A stretch of DNA of 64,000 nt from Amycolatopsis australiensis (GCF_900119165.1 NZ_FPJG01000006.1:6200001-6264000), one strand, 5' to 3'. Numbered from the stretch's first letter, positions 1 through 9,041 are shown. The notes: a model not told the origin generated them from the letters alone. Numbers and translations: made by a program.

Positions 1-946
1 CGCCGACCGTGTGCACGACCACCGCGGCGAGCAGGAGGACCAGGGCCAGCCACGCCGGCGCGCCCGCCATCGCCGCGATCGCCACGCAGGCGGCGAAGAA
101 CGCGAAGCCGGCGCGCCGGAACGCCACCGCGCCCGACCGCGTCGTCTCGATGCGGCGGCTCGCCCGGACCTGGAAGAACACGACGATGACGGTGTTGACC
201 ACCATCACGCCCGAGACCGTCCAGCCCGGCGCCGTCGTCCGGGCGACCAGCCACAGCGGGACCGCCGCCGTCAGCACCCGGTACTGGATCGCCATCACGC
301 CGTCGAGCACGGTCAGCACGAGGTAGGGCCGATCCCGCAGGGCGACCCACCGCGGCCCGGTGCCCGCCGGTTTCGGCGGGACCGGCGGCAGGAAGAGGAC
401 GACGGCGGCGCTCGCCGCGTATGACACCGCGCTGCCCGCGATGAGCAGCAGGTAGGCGAACCGGGTGTCCGCCGCGACACCCCAGCCGGCCAGCAGCGCG
501 CCCAGCGCGATGCCGAGGTTGGTCACCGAGCGCAGGTAGCCGCGGAACTCGGCGGGCCGGTCGCCGCCGTACTCCTGCACCAGGGGGCTGCGGGCGGCGG
601 GCCCGGCGGTCTGGGCCGCCGCGCCGAGGCTCGCGAACACCACGAACGACCAGAACCCCTGCGCCAGGCACAGCCCCGCCATGGAGACGGCGCCGAGCAC
701 GAGCGTGAGCGCGTAGACCGGCCGCGCGCCGTGGCGGTCGGCGAGGTGCCCGAACGGGATCCCGGCCGACAGCGACACCGCGCCGGCGATCGTGAGCCCG
801 GCGCCGACCTGCCCGGCGGGCAGCTGGACGACCCGGGTGAAGTACAGGACGCCGGCGGTGAGGTAGACACCGTAGCCGGTCATGGTGACCAGGGTCGCCA
901 CGGCGAGCAGCCGGGGCGGGCCGCCGCGGGGCAGGAGCGCGGGCAT
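1..946 (-). CDS. MFS transporter, C-terminus cut by window edge
   Basis: Reverse-strand reading frame open from an ATG at 946 to the window edge, giving about 315 residues of a polytopic membrane protein. Several hydrophobic helices alternate with the major facilitator loop signature GHLADRHGARP near residue 65, between helices 2 and 3. It is the last visible gene of the leftward operon and starts 12 nt after the ketosynthase stop, with GAGAAAGG as a plausible ribosome site. By position it most likely exports the product of the operon, but substrate cannot be read from sequence. The missing part lies left of base 1, so total length is unknown. Confidence 0.85.
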   Translation of the reverse strand, partial: MPALLPRGGPPRLLAVATLVTMTGYGVYLTAGVLYFTRVVQLPAGQVGAGLTIAGAVSLSAGIPFGHLADRHGARPVYALTLVLGAVSMAGLCLAQGFWSFVVFASLGAAAQTAGPAARSPLVQEYGGDRPAEFRGYLRSVTNLGIALGALLAGWGVAADTRFAYLLLIAGSAVSYAASAAVVLFLPPVPPKPAGTGPRWVALRDRPYLVLTVLDGVMAIQYRVLTAAVPLWLVARTTAPGWTVSGVMVVNTVIVVFFQVRASRRIETTRSGAVAFRRAGFAFFAACVAIAAMAGAPAWLALVLLLAAVVVHTVG

Positions 947-958
947 GGCAGGCCTTTC

Positions 959-2002
959 TCAGCGGTGGGACAGGGCGCTGGTGCGGTGGTGGACGCCGGT
1001 GCCGCGGCGGGGCGGTGCCGCGGTCCAGCGGCAGAGGCCGACGCCGAGGTTCATGCCGCCGCCGAACCCGGCCAGCAGCACGACGTCGCCGGTGCCGAGC
1101 GCGCCGGCGCGCTGGGCCGCGTCGAGGGTGATCGGCACGGACGCCGCGCCGGTGTTGGCGAACCGGTCGACGGTCAGGTGCAGGGCCGCGTTCGGCAGGT
1201 CGAGCGCGGCCGCCAGCTCGCGCAGCATGACGCCGTTGGCCTGGTGCGGCACGAGATGCCTCACCGCGGCCGGGGCCAGCCCGGTGTCGCGCACCGTCCC
1301 GGCGATCGCCGCCGGGACGTGTTCGGTGACGAACGCGCGCACGCCGCGGCCGTCCATCCGGAAGAAGTGCTCGCCGCCCAGGACCGAGCGCACCGACGCG
1401 GGCAGCCGGCTGCCGCCGGCGCGGACGCCGATGAGCCGGTGATCGTCGCCGTGTCCGCGCAGCCGCGTGCCGATGATGCCCCCTCCCGCCGGGACCGGGC
1501 CGAGCACGACCGCCCCCGCACCGTCACCGAACAGGATCGCGGTCCGGCGGTCACGCACGTCCAGGATGCGGGAGTAGATGTCGGCGCCGATCACCAGCGC
1601 GTGCCCGCCCGCGCGGCCGCGCAGGAGGCCGTGGGCCATCGCGAGGGCGTAGACGAACCCGCTGCACACGGCGTTGACGTCGGCGGCGCTCGCCGAGCGG
1701 GCGCCGATGAGGTGCTGGACCAGGCTGGCCGTGGCCGGCTGCGGGTGGTCCGGGGTCGAGGTGGCGACCACGATGTGGTCGACGTCGTCCGGGCTCAGGC
1801 CCGCCGCGAGCAGCGCCCGGTCGGCCGCGATGGCCGCGAGGTTGGAGGTGGCCTGCCCCGGCGCGGCGTGCCGTCGTTCGCGGATGCCGGTCTTGCGTTC
1901 GATCCACGCCGCGTCGACGCCGGCCGCCGGAGCGATCTCGGCGTTGGGCACGACGCGGTCGGGCAGGTAGGAGCCGGTGCCGATGATGCCGATGTCGGTC
2001 AT
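959..2002 (-). CDS. KAS III-like ketosynthase (FabH/NphT7 type)
   Basis: A 347-residue thiolase-fold condensing enzyme of normal FabH length. The Cys-His-Asn triad is visible as C113 in NAVCSGF, H253 in PHQANG and N283 in ANTGAAS. Such enzymes condense an acyl-CoA with malonyl-ACP; NphT7-type relatives accept malonyl-CoA and release acetoacetyl-CoA. I chose ATG 2002 because GAGGA lies 4 nt upstream; an in-frame GTG at 2017 lacks a ribosome site. It follows the ATP-grasp gene by 37 nt and precedes the exporter by 12 nt. The lack of an ACP gene in the cluster favours a CoA-bound substrate (inference). Loading substrate is unknown. Confidence 0.85.
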   Translation of the reverse strand: MTDIGIIGTGSYLPDRVVPNAEIAPAAGVDAAWIERKTGIRERRHAAPGQATSNLAAIAADRALLAAGLSPDDVDHIVVATSTPDHPQPATASLVQHLIGARSASAADVNAVCSGFVYALAMAHGLLRGRAGGHALVIGADIYSRILDVRDRRTAILFGDGAGAVVLGPVPAGGGIIGTRLRGHGDDHRLIGVRAGGSRLPASVRSVLGGEHFFRMDGRGVRAFVTEHVPAAIAGTVRDTGLAPAAVRHLVPHQANGVMLRELAAALDLPNAALHLTVDRFANTGAASVPITLDAAQRAGALGTGDVVLLAGFGGGMNLGVGLCRWTAAPPRRGTGVHHRTSALSHR

Positions 2003-2039
2003 GTCGTCCTCTGTCACGAAAGCGGTCAGCGGAAAGCGG

Positions 2040-3302
2040 TCAGCGCAGGGCCCACAGGCCCGGCAGGCGGCCGGGTTCGGGCTCCGGCACGAACTTCACC
2101 GAGTCCACGAGGTCGGCGGCCAGCGCGTGGGCGGCTTCGGCCGTGTCGGCGCCGACGACGACCAGCCCGACGCGGTCGCCGGAACGGTGGAGCGGCTTGA
2201 TCTCGTCGCCGGGCCGCACGCTCAGCTCCGCGTGCAGGACCGCGGGGTGCGCGAGCACTTCGTCCCAGCCTTCGACGGCGGCGAGCCGTCCCGGCGGGGG
2301 CGTGAAGTACCGGACGGCCGCGCCCCGACTGGGCTCCGGCGGGATCCGCGGGAGCGGGCGGCCGAGCATGTCGTCGAAGACCAGCCCGTACAGCTCGAGG
2401 CCGGGGATGGCGTGGGCGAGCATGCGGTGGATCCAGTCGCCGCCGAAGCGGCCGTGCACCTCGCCGAGCACGACCCCGGCGGGGGTGAGCCACAGCTCGA
2501 CGTGGAAGCCGCCGACGCGCAGCCCGAGCGTCTTCAGCGCCGCCGTGACCTGCTCTTCGATGTCCCGCCGCCGGGCGTCCGGCAGCGGCGCGGGCAGCAC
2601 GTGCCCGGTTTCGACGAAGAACGGCGGCGGCACCTTCTCCTTCGCGGTGACGGCCAGGATCTTCGGCTCGCCGCCGAGGAAGACGCCCTCGACGCTGAAC
2701 TCCGGCCCCTCGACGAACTGCTCGACGAGGAACGGTTTCGCGTCCGGCAGCAGCGCGATCGCCGCGGGCAGCCGGGCGGGCTCGGTCACCAGGCTCACGC
2801 CGGTGCTGCCCATGGCGTCCCGGGGCTTGACGATCCACGGGCCGGCGTGTTCGCGCAGGAACGCCTCCGCCTCGGCCCGGCCGGCGCACAGCCGGACGAC
2901 CGGCTGCGGGAAGCCGGCGGCGGCCAGTGCTTCGCGGCAGGCGTCCTTGGTCCGGACGCGGTGCACGGCCTCGGGCGGGTTGCCCGGGGCGCCGACGGCT
3001 TCCGCCGTCTCCGCGACGGCGACCTGGGCCAGCTCCTGGAGGGCGTAGACGGCGTCGAAGCGCTCACCGGCTTCGGCACGGGCGCGGGCCCACGCGGCGG
3101 ACTCGCCCGGCCGCAGGATGTCCACTGTGGACGTTTCGGCCGCCTTGCCGACGACGTCCGCCGTCGCGGCCAGGACCTCGGCGGTGTTGGTGACGTGCAC
3201 GCGAAGGCCACGGGCCGCCGCCTGGGCCAGCGCCTCCGCGGCCATGTCCAGGCTGAAGCTCAGCGGCCGGGCGCCGCCGACGAACAGCAGGGTTTCGGGC
3301 AT
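2040..3302 (-). CDS. ATP-grasp carboxylate-amine ligase
   Basis: A 420-residue ATP-grasp enzyme of the L-amino-acid ligase/carnosine-synthase-like group. The central fold shows the ATP-binding lysine in WIVKPRDAMGSTG (around 156-168), the FLVEQFVEGPEFSVE strand-loop (191-205) and the metal-binding HVEL...GEVHGRFGGD segment (267-289). The family activates a carboxylate as acyl phosphate and joins it to an amine, often an amino acid. Next to an alpha-oxoamine synthase, an attractive role is aminoacylation of an aminoketone (inference). It starts 11 nt after the biotin carboxylase stop, with GGAG at good spacing. Bases 3120-3132 hold one of the recurrent GTCCAC-N3-GGAC palindromes inside the coding region. 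Confidence 0.8.
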   Translation of the reverse strand: MPETLLFVGGARPLSFSLDMAAEALAQAAARGLRVHVTNTAEVLAATADVVGKAAETSTVDILRPGESAAWARARAEAGERFDAVYALQELAQVAVAETAEAVGAPGNPPEAVHRVRTKDACREALAAAGFPQPVVRLCAGRAEAEAFLREHAGPWIVKPRDAMGSTGVSLVTEPARLPAAIALLPDAKPFLVEQFVEGPEFSVEGVFLGGEPKILAVTAKEKVPPPFFVETGHVLPAPLPDARRRDIEEQVTAALKTLGLRVGGFHVELWLTPAGVVLGEVHGRFGGDWIHRMLAHAIPGLELYGLVFDDMLGRPLPRIPPEPSRGAAVRYFTPPPGRLAAVEGWDEVLAHPAVLHAELSVRPGDEIKPLHRSGDRVGLVVVGADTAEAAHALAADLVDSVKFVPEPEPGRLPGLWALR

Positions 3303-3313
3303 GGGTGGCTCCT

Positions 3314-5266
3314 TCAGGGATTCAGGGTGACGAGGACCTGGTCGGCGGTGACGCTGTCGCCCGTGGCGCAGGACAGCCGCTCGACCGTCCCGGCGAACGG
3401 CGCGAGGACGCGGTTCTCCATCTTCATCGCCTCGACGACCACGAGCAGCTCCCCCGCTTCGACCCGGGACCCGGGCCGGCACGCCACGCCGACGACGACC
3501 CCCGGCATCGGCGTGCGCACCGCGCCGTCGGACCCTTCGCCGCCGCCCTCCTCGAACGTGCGGCGGGCCAGGGCGACGCGGTGGCCGCCGACGACGATCT
3601 CGCAGCCGTGCGCGGTGGGCAAACCCGTCCAGCGGGTGGTCCCGGCCGTGCCGTGGAAGAGCCCGTCCGCCGCCCGGCGGGCGACGACGGTGAAGCGGCG
3701 GCCGCCGGTTTCGACGTGCAGCCCGGCGTGGTCGCGGGCCAGCAGCCGGGCCTCGCGGTCGCGGCCGCCGTGCCGCAGGACGACGCGCCCGAGCGGGGCT
3801 TCCGGGTCGAGCGCGGCGCGGTCGAACGCCCCGATCGTGCCGGTCCACGGCGACGCGGCCGCGGCCCGGTCCGGTACCGCCATCGCCGCCGCGCACGCGA
3901 GGGCCACGGCGGCCCGGTCGGGCGAGGCGGGCCGGGCGGCGAAGGCGTCGACGAGGTGCGTGTCGACCCGGCCGTCGGCGACCCGCGGTTCGGTGAGCAG
4001 CTCGGCGAGGAAGCCGAGGTTCGTGGTCAGCCCGACGAGCGTGGTCTCGCCGATCGCCGCCCGCAGCCGGGCGAGCGCCGCCGCCCGGTCCGGTCCGGCG
4101 GCCACGAGCTTCGCGACCATCGGGTCGTAGAACCCGGGTACCGCCCCGGCGTCGTCGAAGGCGGCCTCGACCCGCACGTCCGACGGCCACCGGACGGCTT
4201 CGGCGCGGCCCGGCGCCGGCCGGAACCCGTGCTCGGGATCCTCGGCGTAGACCCGGCACTCGATCGCGTGCCCGGTGGCGCGGATCTGCCACTGCGGCAG
4301 CGGGAGCGGCTCGCCGTCGGCGACGCGCAGCTGCCACTCGACGAGGTCCAGCCCGGTGATCTCCTCGGTGACCGGGTGCTCGACCTGCAGCCGCGTGTTG
4401 ACCTCCAGGAAGAAGAACCGCCCGTCGCCGTCGAGGATGAACTCGAACGTGCCCGCGCCGACGTAGCCGAGCGCGGTGGCCCCGCGCACCGCCGCGTCGA
4501 GCAGGGCGTGCCGCGTCGGCGGGGGCAGGTGCGGGGCCGGCGCCTCCTCGACGATCTTCTGGTGCCGCCGCTGCAGCGAGCACTCCCGTTCGAAGAGGTG
4601 GACGACGTTGCCGTGCCGGTCGCCGAAGACCTGCACTTCGATGTGCCGCGGCGCGGCGACGTACCGTTCGGCCAGCAGCCGCCCGTCGCCGAAGCCGGCG
4701 CGGCCCAGCCGGACCGCCTCTTCGACGGCGGCGGGCAGCTCGGCTTCGTCGCGCACCACCCGCATGCCCTTGCCGCCGCCACCGGCGACCGGCTTGAGGA
4801 TCACCGGGTACCCGATCCGGCGCGCGTCGGCGAGCAGGACGTCCGCGGATTCCGTCGCGTGCGCGGAGCCCGGCAGCACCGGCACCCCGGCCGCGGCCAT
4901 CAGCTCCCGGGCGCGGGCCTTGTCGCCCATCGCCGCGATGGTGGCCGCGTCGGGCCCGACGTAGACCAGCCCGGCCTCGGTGACGCGGGCGGCGAACTCC
5001 GGGTTCTCGGACAGGAACCCGTAGCCGGGGTGGACGGCGTCGCAGCCGGTGCGCAGCGCCGCGTCGACCACCGCGTCGATGTCCAGGTAGCTCTCCCGGG
5101 CCGGCGCGGGTCCGATGTGGACGGTCTCGGCCGCGCCCTCGAGGTGCGCCGCCCCGGCGTCCGCGGCCGAGTGCACCGCGACGTGGTCGACGCCGAGCCG
5201 GCGGCAGGTGCGCGCGATCCGGCGGGCGATCTCCCCGCGGTTGGCGATCAGCACACGTTTCGGCAT
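3314..5266 (-). CDS. Acyl-CoA carboxylase alpha subunit (biotin carboxylase + BCCP)
   Basis: A 650-residue fused subunit: N-terminal biotin carboxylase opening with LIANRGEIARRI, a glycine-rich ATP-grasp loop (VAGGGGKGMR near 165-175), FEFILDGDGRFFFLEVN and the NTRLQVEHPVTE active-site segment. A C-terminal biotinyl domain carries EAMKMEN with the acceptor lysine at about 615. It carboxylates biotin with bicarbonate and ATP and works with a carboxyltransferase partner, encoded immediately upstream with a 7-nt gap. Housekeeping acetyl/propionyl-CoA carboxylases have the same layout, so this pair could be a dedicated copy supplying malonyl- or methylmalonyl-CoA to the operon. Acyl preference cannot be read from sequence. 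Confidence 0.93.
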   Translation of the reverse strand: MPKRVLIANRGEIARRIARTCRRLGVDHVAVHSAADAGAAHLEGAAETVHIGPAPARESYLDIDAVVDAALRTGCDAVHPGYGFLSENPEFAARVTEAGLVYVGPDAATIAAMGDKARARELMAAAGVPVLPGSAHATESADVLLADARRIGYPVILKPVAGGGGKGMRVVRDEAELPAAVEEAVRLGRAGFGDGRLLAERYVAAPRHIEVQVFGDRHGNVVHLFERECSLQRRHQKIVEEAPAPHLPPPTRHALLDAAVRGATALGYVGAGTFEFILDGDGRFFFLEVNTRLQVEHPVTEEITGLDLVEWQLRVADGEPLPLPQWQIRATGHAIECRVYAEDPEHGFRPAPGRAEAVRWPSDVRVEAAFDDAGAVPGFYDPMVAKLVAAGPDRAAALARLRAAIGETTLVGLTTNLGFLAELLTEPRVADGRVDTHLVDAFAARPASPDRAAVALACAAAMAVPDRAAAASPWTGTIGAFDRAALDPEAPLGRVVLRHGGRDREARLLARDHAGLHVETGGRRFTVVARRAADGLFHGTAGTTRWTGLPTAHGCEIVVGGHRVALARRTFEEGGGEGSDGAVRTPMPGVVVGVACRPGSRVEAGELLVVVEAMKMENRVLAPFAGTVERLSCATGDSVTADQVLVTLNP

Positions 5267-5273
5267 CGTCCCC

Positions 5274-6878
5274 TCACATCCTGAAGACCCCGAAGCGGGT
5301 CTCCCGCTTCGGCGCGTCGGCGGCCATGGCCAGGCACAGCGCCAGCCAGTCCCGCGTCTCGACCGGGTCCACGACGGCGTCGACCCACAGCCGGGCCGCG
5401 TAGTACAGCGGCTGCGCCTGCCGTTCGTAGGCGGCGAGGATCGGCTCGCGGATCTCCGCCTCCTCTTCGGGCGTCAGCTCGCGGCCCTCCTTGGCGAGCT
5501 GGTCGCCGCGGATCAGCGTCATCACCTTGGCCGTCTGCTCGGCGCCGACGACCGTGGAGCGCGCGCTCGGCCACATCGCCATCAGCTGCGAGCCCATCGA
5601 CCGGCCGCACATGGCGAAGTTGCCGGCGCCGTAGCTGCCGCCGATCACCAGGCTGAACTTCGGCACCTTGGCGCACGAAACGGCGTTGACCAGCTTCGCG
5701 CCGTGCTTGGTGATCCCGCCGGCCTCGTACTCGGCACCCACCATGAACCCGTTGATGTTGTGCAGGAACAGCAGCGGGAGGTCCCGCTGGGCGCACACCT
5801 CGATGAAGTTCGCGGCCTTCTGCGCGCTCTCGGAGAACAGGACGCCGTCGTTGATCAGCACGCCGGCCGGGTAGCCGCCGATGTGGCCGGTCCCGCACAC
5901 GATCGTCGGGCCGAACCGGGCGCGGTACTCGGTGAACTCGCTGTCGTCCAGCAGCCGCGCGAGGACTTCGCGGGCCGGGATGTGCTCCTTGAGCCCGGCG
6001 CTGACCACACCCGGCAGCTCGGCGGGGTCGTACTTCGGCGGCCGGGGTTCCCGCGGCGGCGGCGACAGCGGTGGCCGCGGGCTGCGCGCGGCCAGGTCGC
6101 GCAGGATTTCGAGGGCGTGCTCGTCGTTTTCGGCGAGGTGGTCGGCGACCCCGGTGACACGGGTGTGCAGGTCGGCGCCGCCGAGGGTCTCGGCGTCGAC
6201 GACCTCGCCGGTCGCCGCGCGCACCAGCTGGGGCCCGCCGAGGAACACCGTGCCGGTGCCGCGGACCATCACCGTCTCGTCGCACATCGCCGGGATGTAC
6301 GCGCCGCCCGCGGTGCACGACCCGAGCACGGCGGCCAGCTGGGGCAGCCCCTCGGCCGACAGCTCGGCGATGTTCCGGAAGATCCGGCCGAGGTGGTCCT
6401 CGTCCGGGAAGAGGTCTTCCTGCAGCGGCAGGAAGACCCCGCCGGAGTCGACGAGGTAGATGCAGCCGAGGCCGTTCTCGCGGGCGATCTTCTGCCCGCG
6501 CAGGTGCTTGCGGACGCCGAGCGGGAAGTACGTGCCGCCCTTCACCGTCGCGTCGTTGGCGAAGACCATGAACGGACGCCCGGCCACGATCCCCACGCCC
6601 ACGACGAGCGCGGCCGACGGCACCGGCTCGTCGTACACCTCGTGCGCGGCGAGCTGCCCGATCTCCAGCAGCGGGGTCCCCGGATCGAGCAGCCGCGCGA
6701 CACGCTGCCGGGCGGTCAGCTTGCCGCGCGCGGCGTGCTTGCGGCGGGCCTTCTCGCTGCCGCCGGCCAGCGCCGCCGCCCGGGCCCTGGCGATCACCTC
6801 GCGGTTGGCCTCGAAGTCCTCGGCGTTGCGGCGGAACCCGGCCGACGCGACGTCGACGTGCGAGCGCAGCGCCGTCAC
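5274..6878 (-). CDS. Acyl-CoA carboxylase carboxyltransferase (beta) subunit
   Basis: A 534-residue carboxyltransferase with two crotonase-like halves, resembling 3-methylcrotonyl/propionyl-CoA carboxylase beta subunits. Visible landmarks include CIYLVDSGGVFLP and GSCTAGGAYIPAM in the N-half, and INGFMVGAEYEAGGI with GSYGAGNFAMCGR, forming the oxyanion and CoA region, in the C-half. It moves CO2 from carboxybiotin to an acyl-CoA. The GTG start at 6878 overlaps the stop of the upstream aminoketone synthase by 4 nt (GTGA), indicating translational coupling. The stop is 7 nt before its biotin carboxylase partner. The GAGIV-type C-half resembles geranyl- or methylcrotonyl-CoA carboxylases, so a branched substrate is possible. 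Confidence 0.9.
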   Translation of the reverse strand: MTALRSHVDVASAGFRRNAEDFEANREVIARARAAALAGGSEKARRKHAARGKLTARQRVARLLDPGTPLLEIGQLAAHEVYDEPVPSAALVVGVGIVAGRPFMVFANDATVKGGTYFPLGVRKHLRGQKIARENGLGCIYLVDSGGVFLPLQEDLFPDEDHLGRIFRNIAELSAEGLPQLAAVLGSCTAGGAYIPAMCDETVMVRGTGTVFLGGPQLVRAATGEVVDAETLGGADLHTRVTGVADHLAENDEHALEILRDLAARSPRPPLSPPPREPRPPKYDPAELPGVVSAGLKEHIPAREVLARLLDDSEFTEYRARFGPTIVCGTGHIGGYPAGVLINDGVLFSESAQKAANFIEVCAQRDLPLLFLHNINGFMVGAEYEAGGITKHGAKLVNAVSCAKVPKFSLVIGGSYGAGNFAMCGRSMGSQLMAMWPSARSTVVGAEQTAKVMTLIRGDQLAKEGRELTPEEEAEIREPILAAYERQAQPLYYAARLWVDAVVDPVETRDWLALCLAMAADAPKRETRFGVFRM

Positions 6879-8080
6879 GCCTCCCCCAGTTTGCCGAGGA
6901 GGGCGGCGAACCGCTCGATCTCCGCGGTGGTCATGCCGGCGCGCAGCATGATCCGCAGGCCCGCCTTGCCGCGGCCGATGATCGGGAAGAAGATCGGCGA
7001 GGCGTAGAAGCCGTGGCGGAACAGGTCCTGCGCGAGGCGGACGGTCGCGTCCTCCGAGCCCACCCGCACGAACCGGATCGGCAGCCCGTCGCCGCGTTCC
7101 CCGGTCTCGACCAGGCGGTCGAAGAGGGCGATGTTGTCCTGCAGCCGCTGCTGCAGGCGGGTCAGCTCGTCGGTGCGGTGCAGCTCCGCCGACGCGAGCA
7201 CGCCGCCGAGGCCCGCGGTGTTGATCCGCTGCGACCACATGAGCGGGCCGCCGTTGCGCTGCGCGGTGTCCAGCCGCCACTGCGAGCCGCGGCGGCCGAG
7301 GAAGATCGCGCCGCCGGACGCGCCGAAGCCCTTGTTCAGCGAGGTGATGACGATCGTGCGGTCGTTGATCTGCCCGAGCTCTTCCAGCACGACGCCGCGG
7401 CCGCGCCTGCCCACCGTCGAAATGCCGTGGGCCTCGTCGAAAACGAGGAACAGGCCGTACTTCTCCTGCAGGCGGAGCAGTTCCCCGACCGGCGCCTGTC
7501 CCCCGGTGCTGTAGACGCCGTCGGCGACGTAGGCGACGCGCTTGTGCTGCTTGCACAGGGCTTCGAGGGCTTCGACGTCGTTGTGCGGCACGACGGCGAC
7601 CTCGGTCTCGTCCGCGACGCTCGGTTTCATGGCGTTGAGGCAGAAGTGCGCGTTCTTGTCGAACACCATCAGCGGCGGCTCGTCCTCGGTGAACAGGCCG
7701 GAGGCGACCAGCGGCAGCGTCGCCCACGCGGCGGCGGCGCACGAGTTGACCGTCACGGCTTCGACGTCGAACAGCTCCGACAGCGCCGCCTCGGCGTCCT
7801 TCAGCGCCCCGAACCGCACCCGCATCCGGGACGTCGAGGTGTTCAGCGCGCCTTCGGCGAGCACGGCGTCGGCCGCGGCCCGCACCAGCTTCGGGTGGGT
7901 GTCGAGGCCGAGGTAGGAGTAGGACGACATGTTGACGAACTCGTGGCCGTCGGCGAGCGTGCGGTGGCGGCCGTCGCCCAGGCCGGCCACGACGACGTCG
8001 AACAGGCCCGCCTTGTCGGTGACGTCCCAGAAGCCGTCGCTGATCCGGGCGGACTTCTTGATGTTGAGGAACGAGTGCAT
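6875..8080 (-). CDS. Alpha-oxoamine synthase (PLP, KBL/AONS-like)
   Basis: A 401-residue fold-type-I PLP enzyme of the alpha-oxoamine synthase family. The Schiff-base lysine is K250 in TSLNKGFGASGG; D215 and H218 in FDEAHG contact the cofactor pyridine nitrogen and ring. Family members condense an amino acid with an acyl-CoA, lose CO2 and give an alpha-aminoketone (KBL, BioF, ALA synthase, serine palmitoyltransferase, CqsA). The N-terminal 40 residues match none of those closely by eye. No bio genes are nearby, so a biotin role is unlikely. AGGAGAA lies before ATG 8080, 14 nt after the dehydrogenase stop, and its stop overlaps the carboxyltransferase start. Amino acid and acyl donor are unknown. 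Confidence 0.85.
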   Translation of the reverse strand: MHSFLNIKKSARISDGFWDVTDKAGLFDVVVAGLGDGRHRTLADGHEFVNMSSYSYLGLDTHPKLVRAAADAVLAEGALNTSTSRMRVRFGALKDAEAALSELFDVEAVTVNSCAAAAWATLPLVASGLFTEDEPPLMVFDKNAHFCLNAMKPSVADETEVAVVPHNDVEALEALCKQHKRVAYVADGVYSTGGQAPVGELLRLQEKYGLFLVFDEAHGISTVGRRGRGVVLEELGQINDRTIVITSLNKGFGASGGAIFLGRRGSQWRLDTAQRNGGPLMWSQRINTAGLGGVLASAELHRTDELTRLQQRLQDNIALFDRLVETGERGDGLPIRFVRVGSEDATVRLAQDLFRHGFYASPIFFPIIGRGKAGLRIMLRAGMTTAEIERFAALLGKLGEA

Positions 8081-8094
8081 CGGGTTCTCCTGGC

Positions 8095-8955
8095 TCAGTA
8101 GGTGTGGAAGCCGCGGCCGGTCTTGCGGCCCAGGTGGCCGGCCTCGACCAGCCGGGACAGCGACGGCGGAGCGGCGTACCGGGGCTCCTTGAACTCCTCG
8201 TGCAGCGCGGCCGCGATGGCGGCGACGACGTCGAGCCCGATCAGGTCGGCCAGCCGCAGCGGGCCCAGCGGGTGCGCGCAGCCCAGCTCCATCGCGCGGT
8301 CGACGTCTTCGGCCGGGCAGTACCCGGTGTCGACCATGCGGATCGCCGCCAGCAGGTACGGGATCAGCAGGGCGTTGACGACGAACCCGCTGCGGTCGGC
8401 GACGGTGACGGCCCGGCGGTCGAGGGCGTGCTCGGCGAAGGCGGTCACCTGCTCGGTCACGTCGGCGGCCGTCGGCAGCGCCGGGACCACCTCGACCAGC
8501 TGCATGGCCGTGACCGGGTTGAAGAAGTGCAGGCCGATCACGCGGTCCGGGCGCGTGGTCGCCGCGGCGAGCCGGGTGATCGCGATCGCCGAGGTCGTGC
8601 TGGCCAGGATCGTCGCGTCGCCGGCGATCTTGTCGAGCGTGGCGAAGAGGCCGAGCTTGAGCGGCTCGTCCTCGGGGATCGCCTCGATCACCAGGTCGCG
8701 GTCGCCGAGTTCGGCCAGGTCCGTGCCGACGCTGATGCGCGCCAGCGCGGCGTCGCGCTCGGCGCGTGTCAGCTTGCCCTTCTCGACGCCGCGGTCGAAT
8801 GACGCCGCGATCCGCGCCGGCGCCGACGTCAGCGACGACTCGCGGGACACCGCCAGCCGCACGTCGAGTCCCCGGGTCGCGCAGAGCTGCGCGATCCCGG
8901 CCCCCATCGTGCCCGAGCCGACCACGCCGACCCGGGTGATTCCGTTCGCACCCAC
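8095..8955 (-). CDS. 3-hydroxyacyl-CoA dehydrogenase (HBDH type)
   Basis: A 286-residue, full-length short-form 3-hydroxyacyl-CoA dehydrogenase. The NAD(P) Rossmann loop GSGTMG is at residues 13-18, the catalytic His is H143 in GLHFFNPV, and E155 in QLVEVV completes the dyad. It interconverts 3-ketoacyl-CoA and 3-hydroxyacyl-CoA. I chose GTG 8955, preceded by GGGGAAA; it is the first gene of the leftward operon. With the ketosynthase and carboxylase it could build 3-hydroxyacyl-CoA (for example 3-hydroxybutyryl-CoA) for the aminoketone synthase (inference). A paralogue from primary metabolism captured into the cluster is the simplest origin. Confidence 0.9.
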   Translation of the reverse strand: MGANGITRVGVVGSGTMGAGIAQLCATRGLDVRLAVSRESSLTSAPARIAASFDRGVEKGKLTRAERDAALARISVGTDLAELGDRDLVIEAIPEDEPLKLGLFATLDKIAGDATILASTTSAIAITRLAAATTRPDRVIGLHFFNPVTAMQLVEVVPALPTAADVTEQVTAFAEHALDRRAVTVADRSGFVVNALLIPYLLAAIRMVDTGYCPAEDVDRAMELGCAHPLGPLRLADLIGLDVVAAIAAALHEEFKEPRYAAPPSLSRLVEAGHLGRKTGRGFHTY

Positions 8956-8972
8956 TTGTTTCCCCGCATTCT

Positions 8973-8999
8973 GCCGGGCCGTCACATTCGCGGCCCGGC
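8973..8999. promoter_or_regulatory. Inverted repeat in HBDH leader
   Basis: Perfect 8-bp arms GCCGGGCC (8973-8980) and GGCCCGGC (8992-8999) around an 11-nt loop, ending 18 nt upstream of the dehydrogenase GTG. It could form a stem in the operon leader or serve as an operator. No U-tract follows, so simple termination is unlikely. Confidence 0.45.
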
Positions 9000-9020
9000 G
9001 GGAAGGAGCTGTCCGTTCAG

Positions 9021-9041
9021 GAACGAAATGCCCGTTCGTTC
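9021..9041. promoter_or_regulatory. Candidate operator between biosynthetic operon and LAL gene
   Basis: Perfect inverted repeat GAACGAA (9021-9027), 7-nt spacer, TTCGTTC (9035-9041), lying 66 bp upstream of the dehydrogenase start in the divergent intergenic region. The size and spacing suit a dimeric regulator such as the LuxR-LAL protein encoded to the right, but binding is inference. Confidence 0.45.

Noticed and set aside
6875..8080. BioF (biotin synthesis) assignment for the oxoamine synthase.
   Set aside because: No bio genes are nearby and the gene is coupled to an acyl-CoA carboxylase; substrate is better left open.
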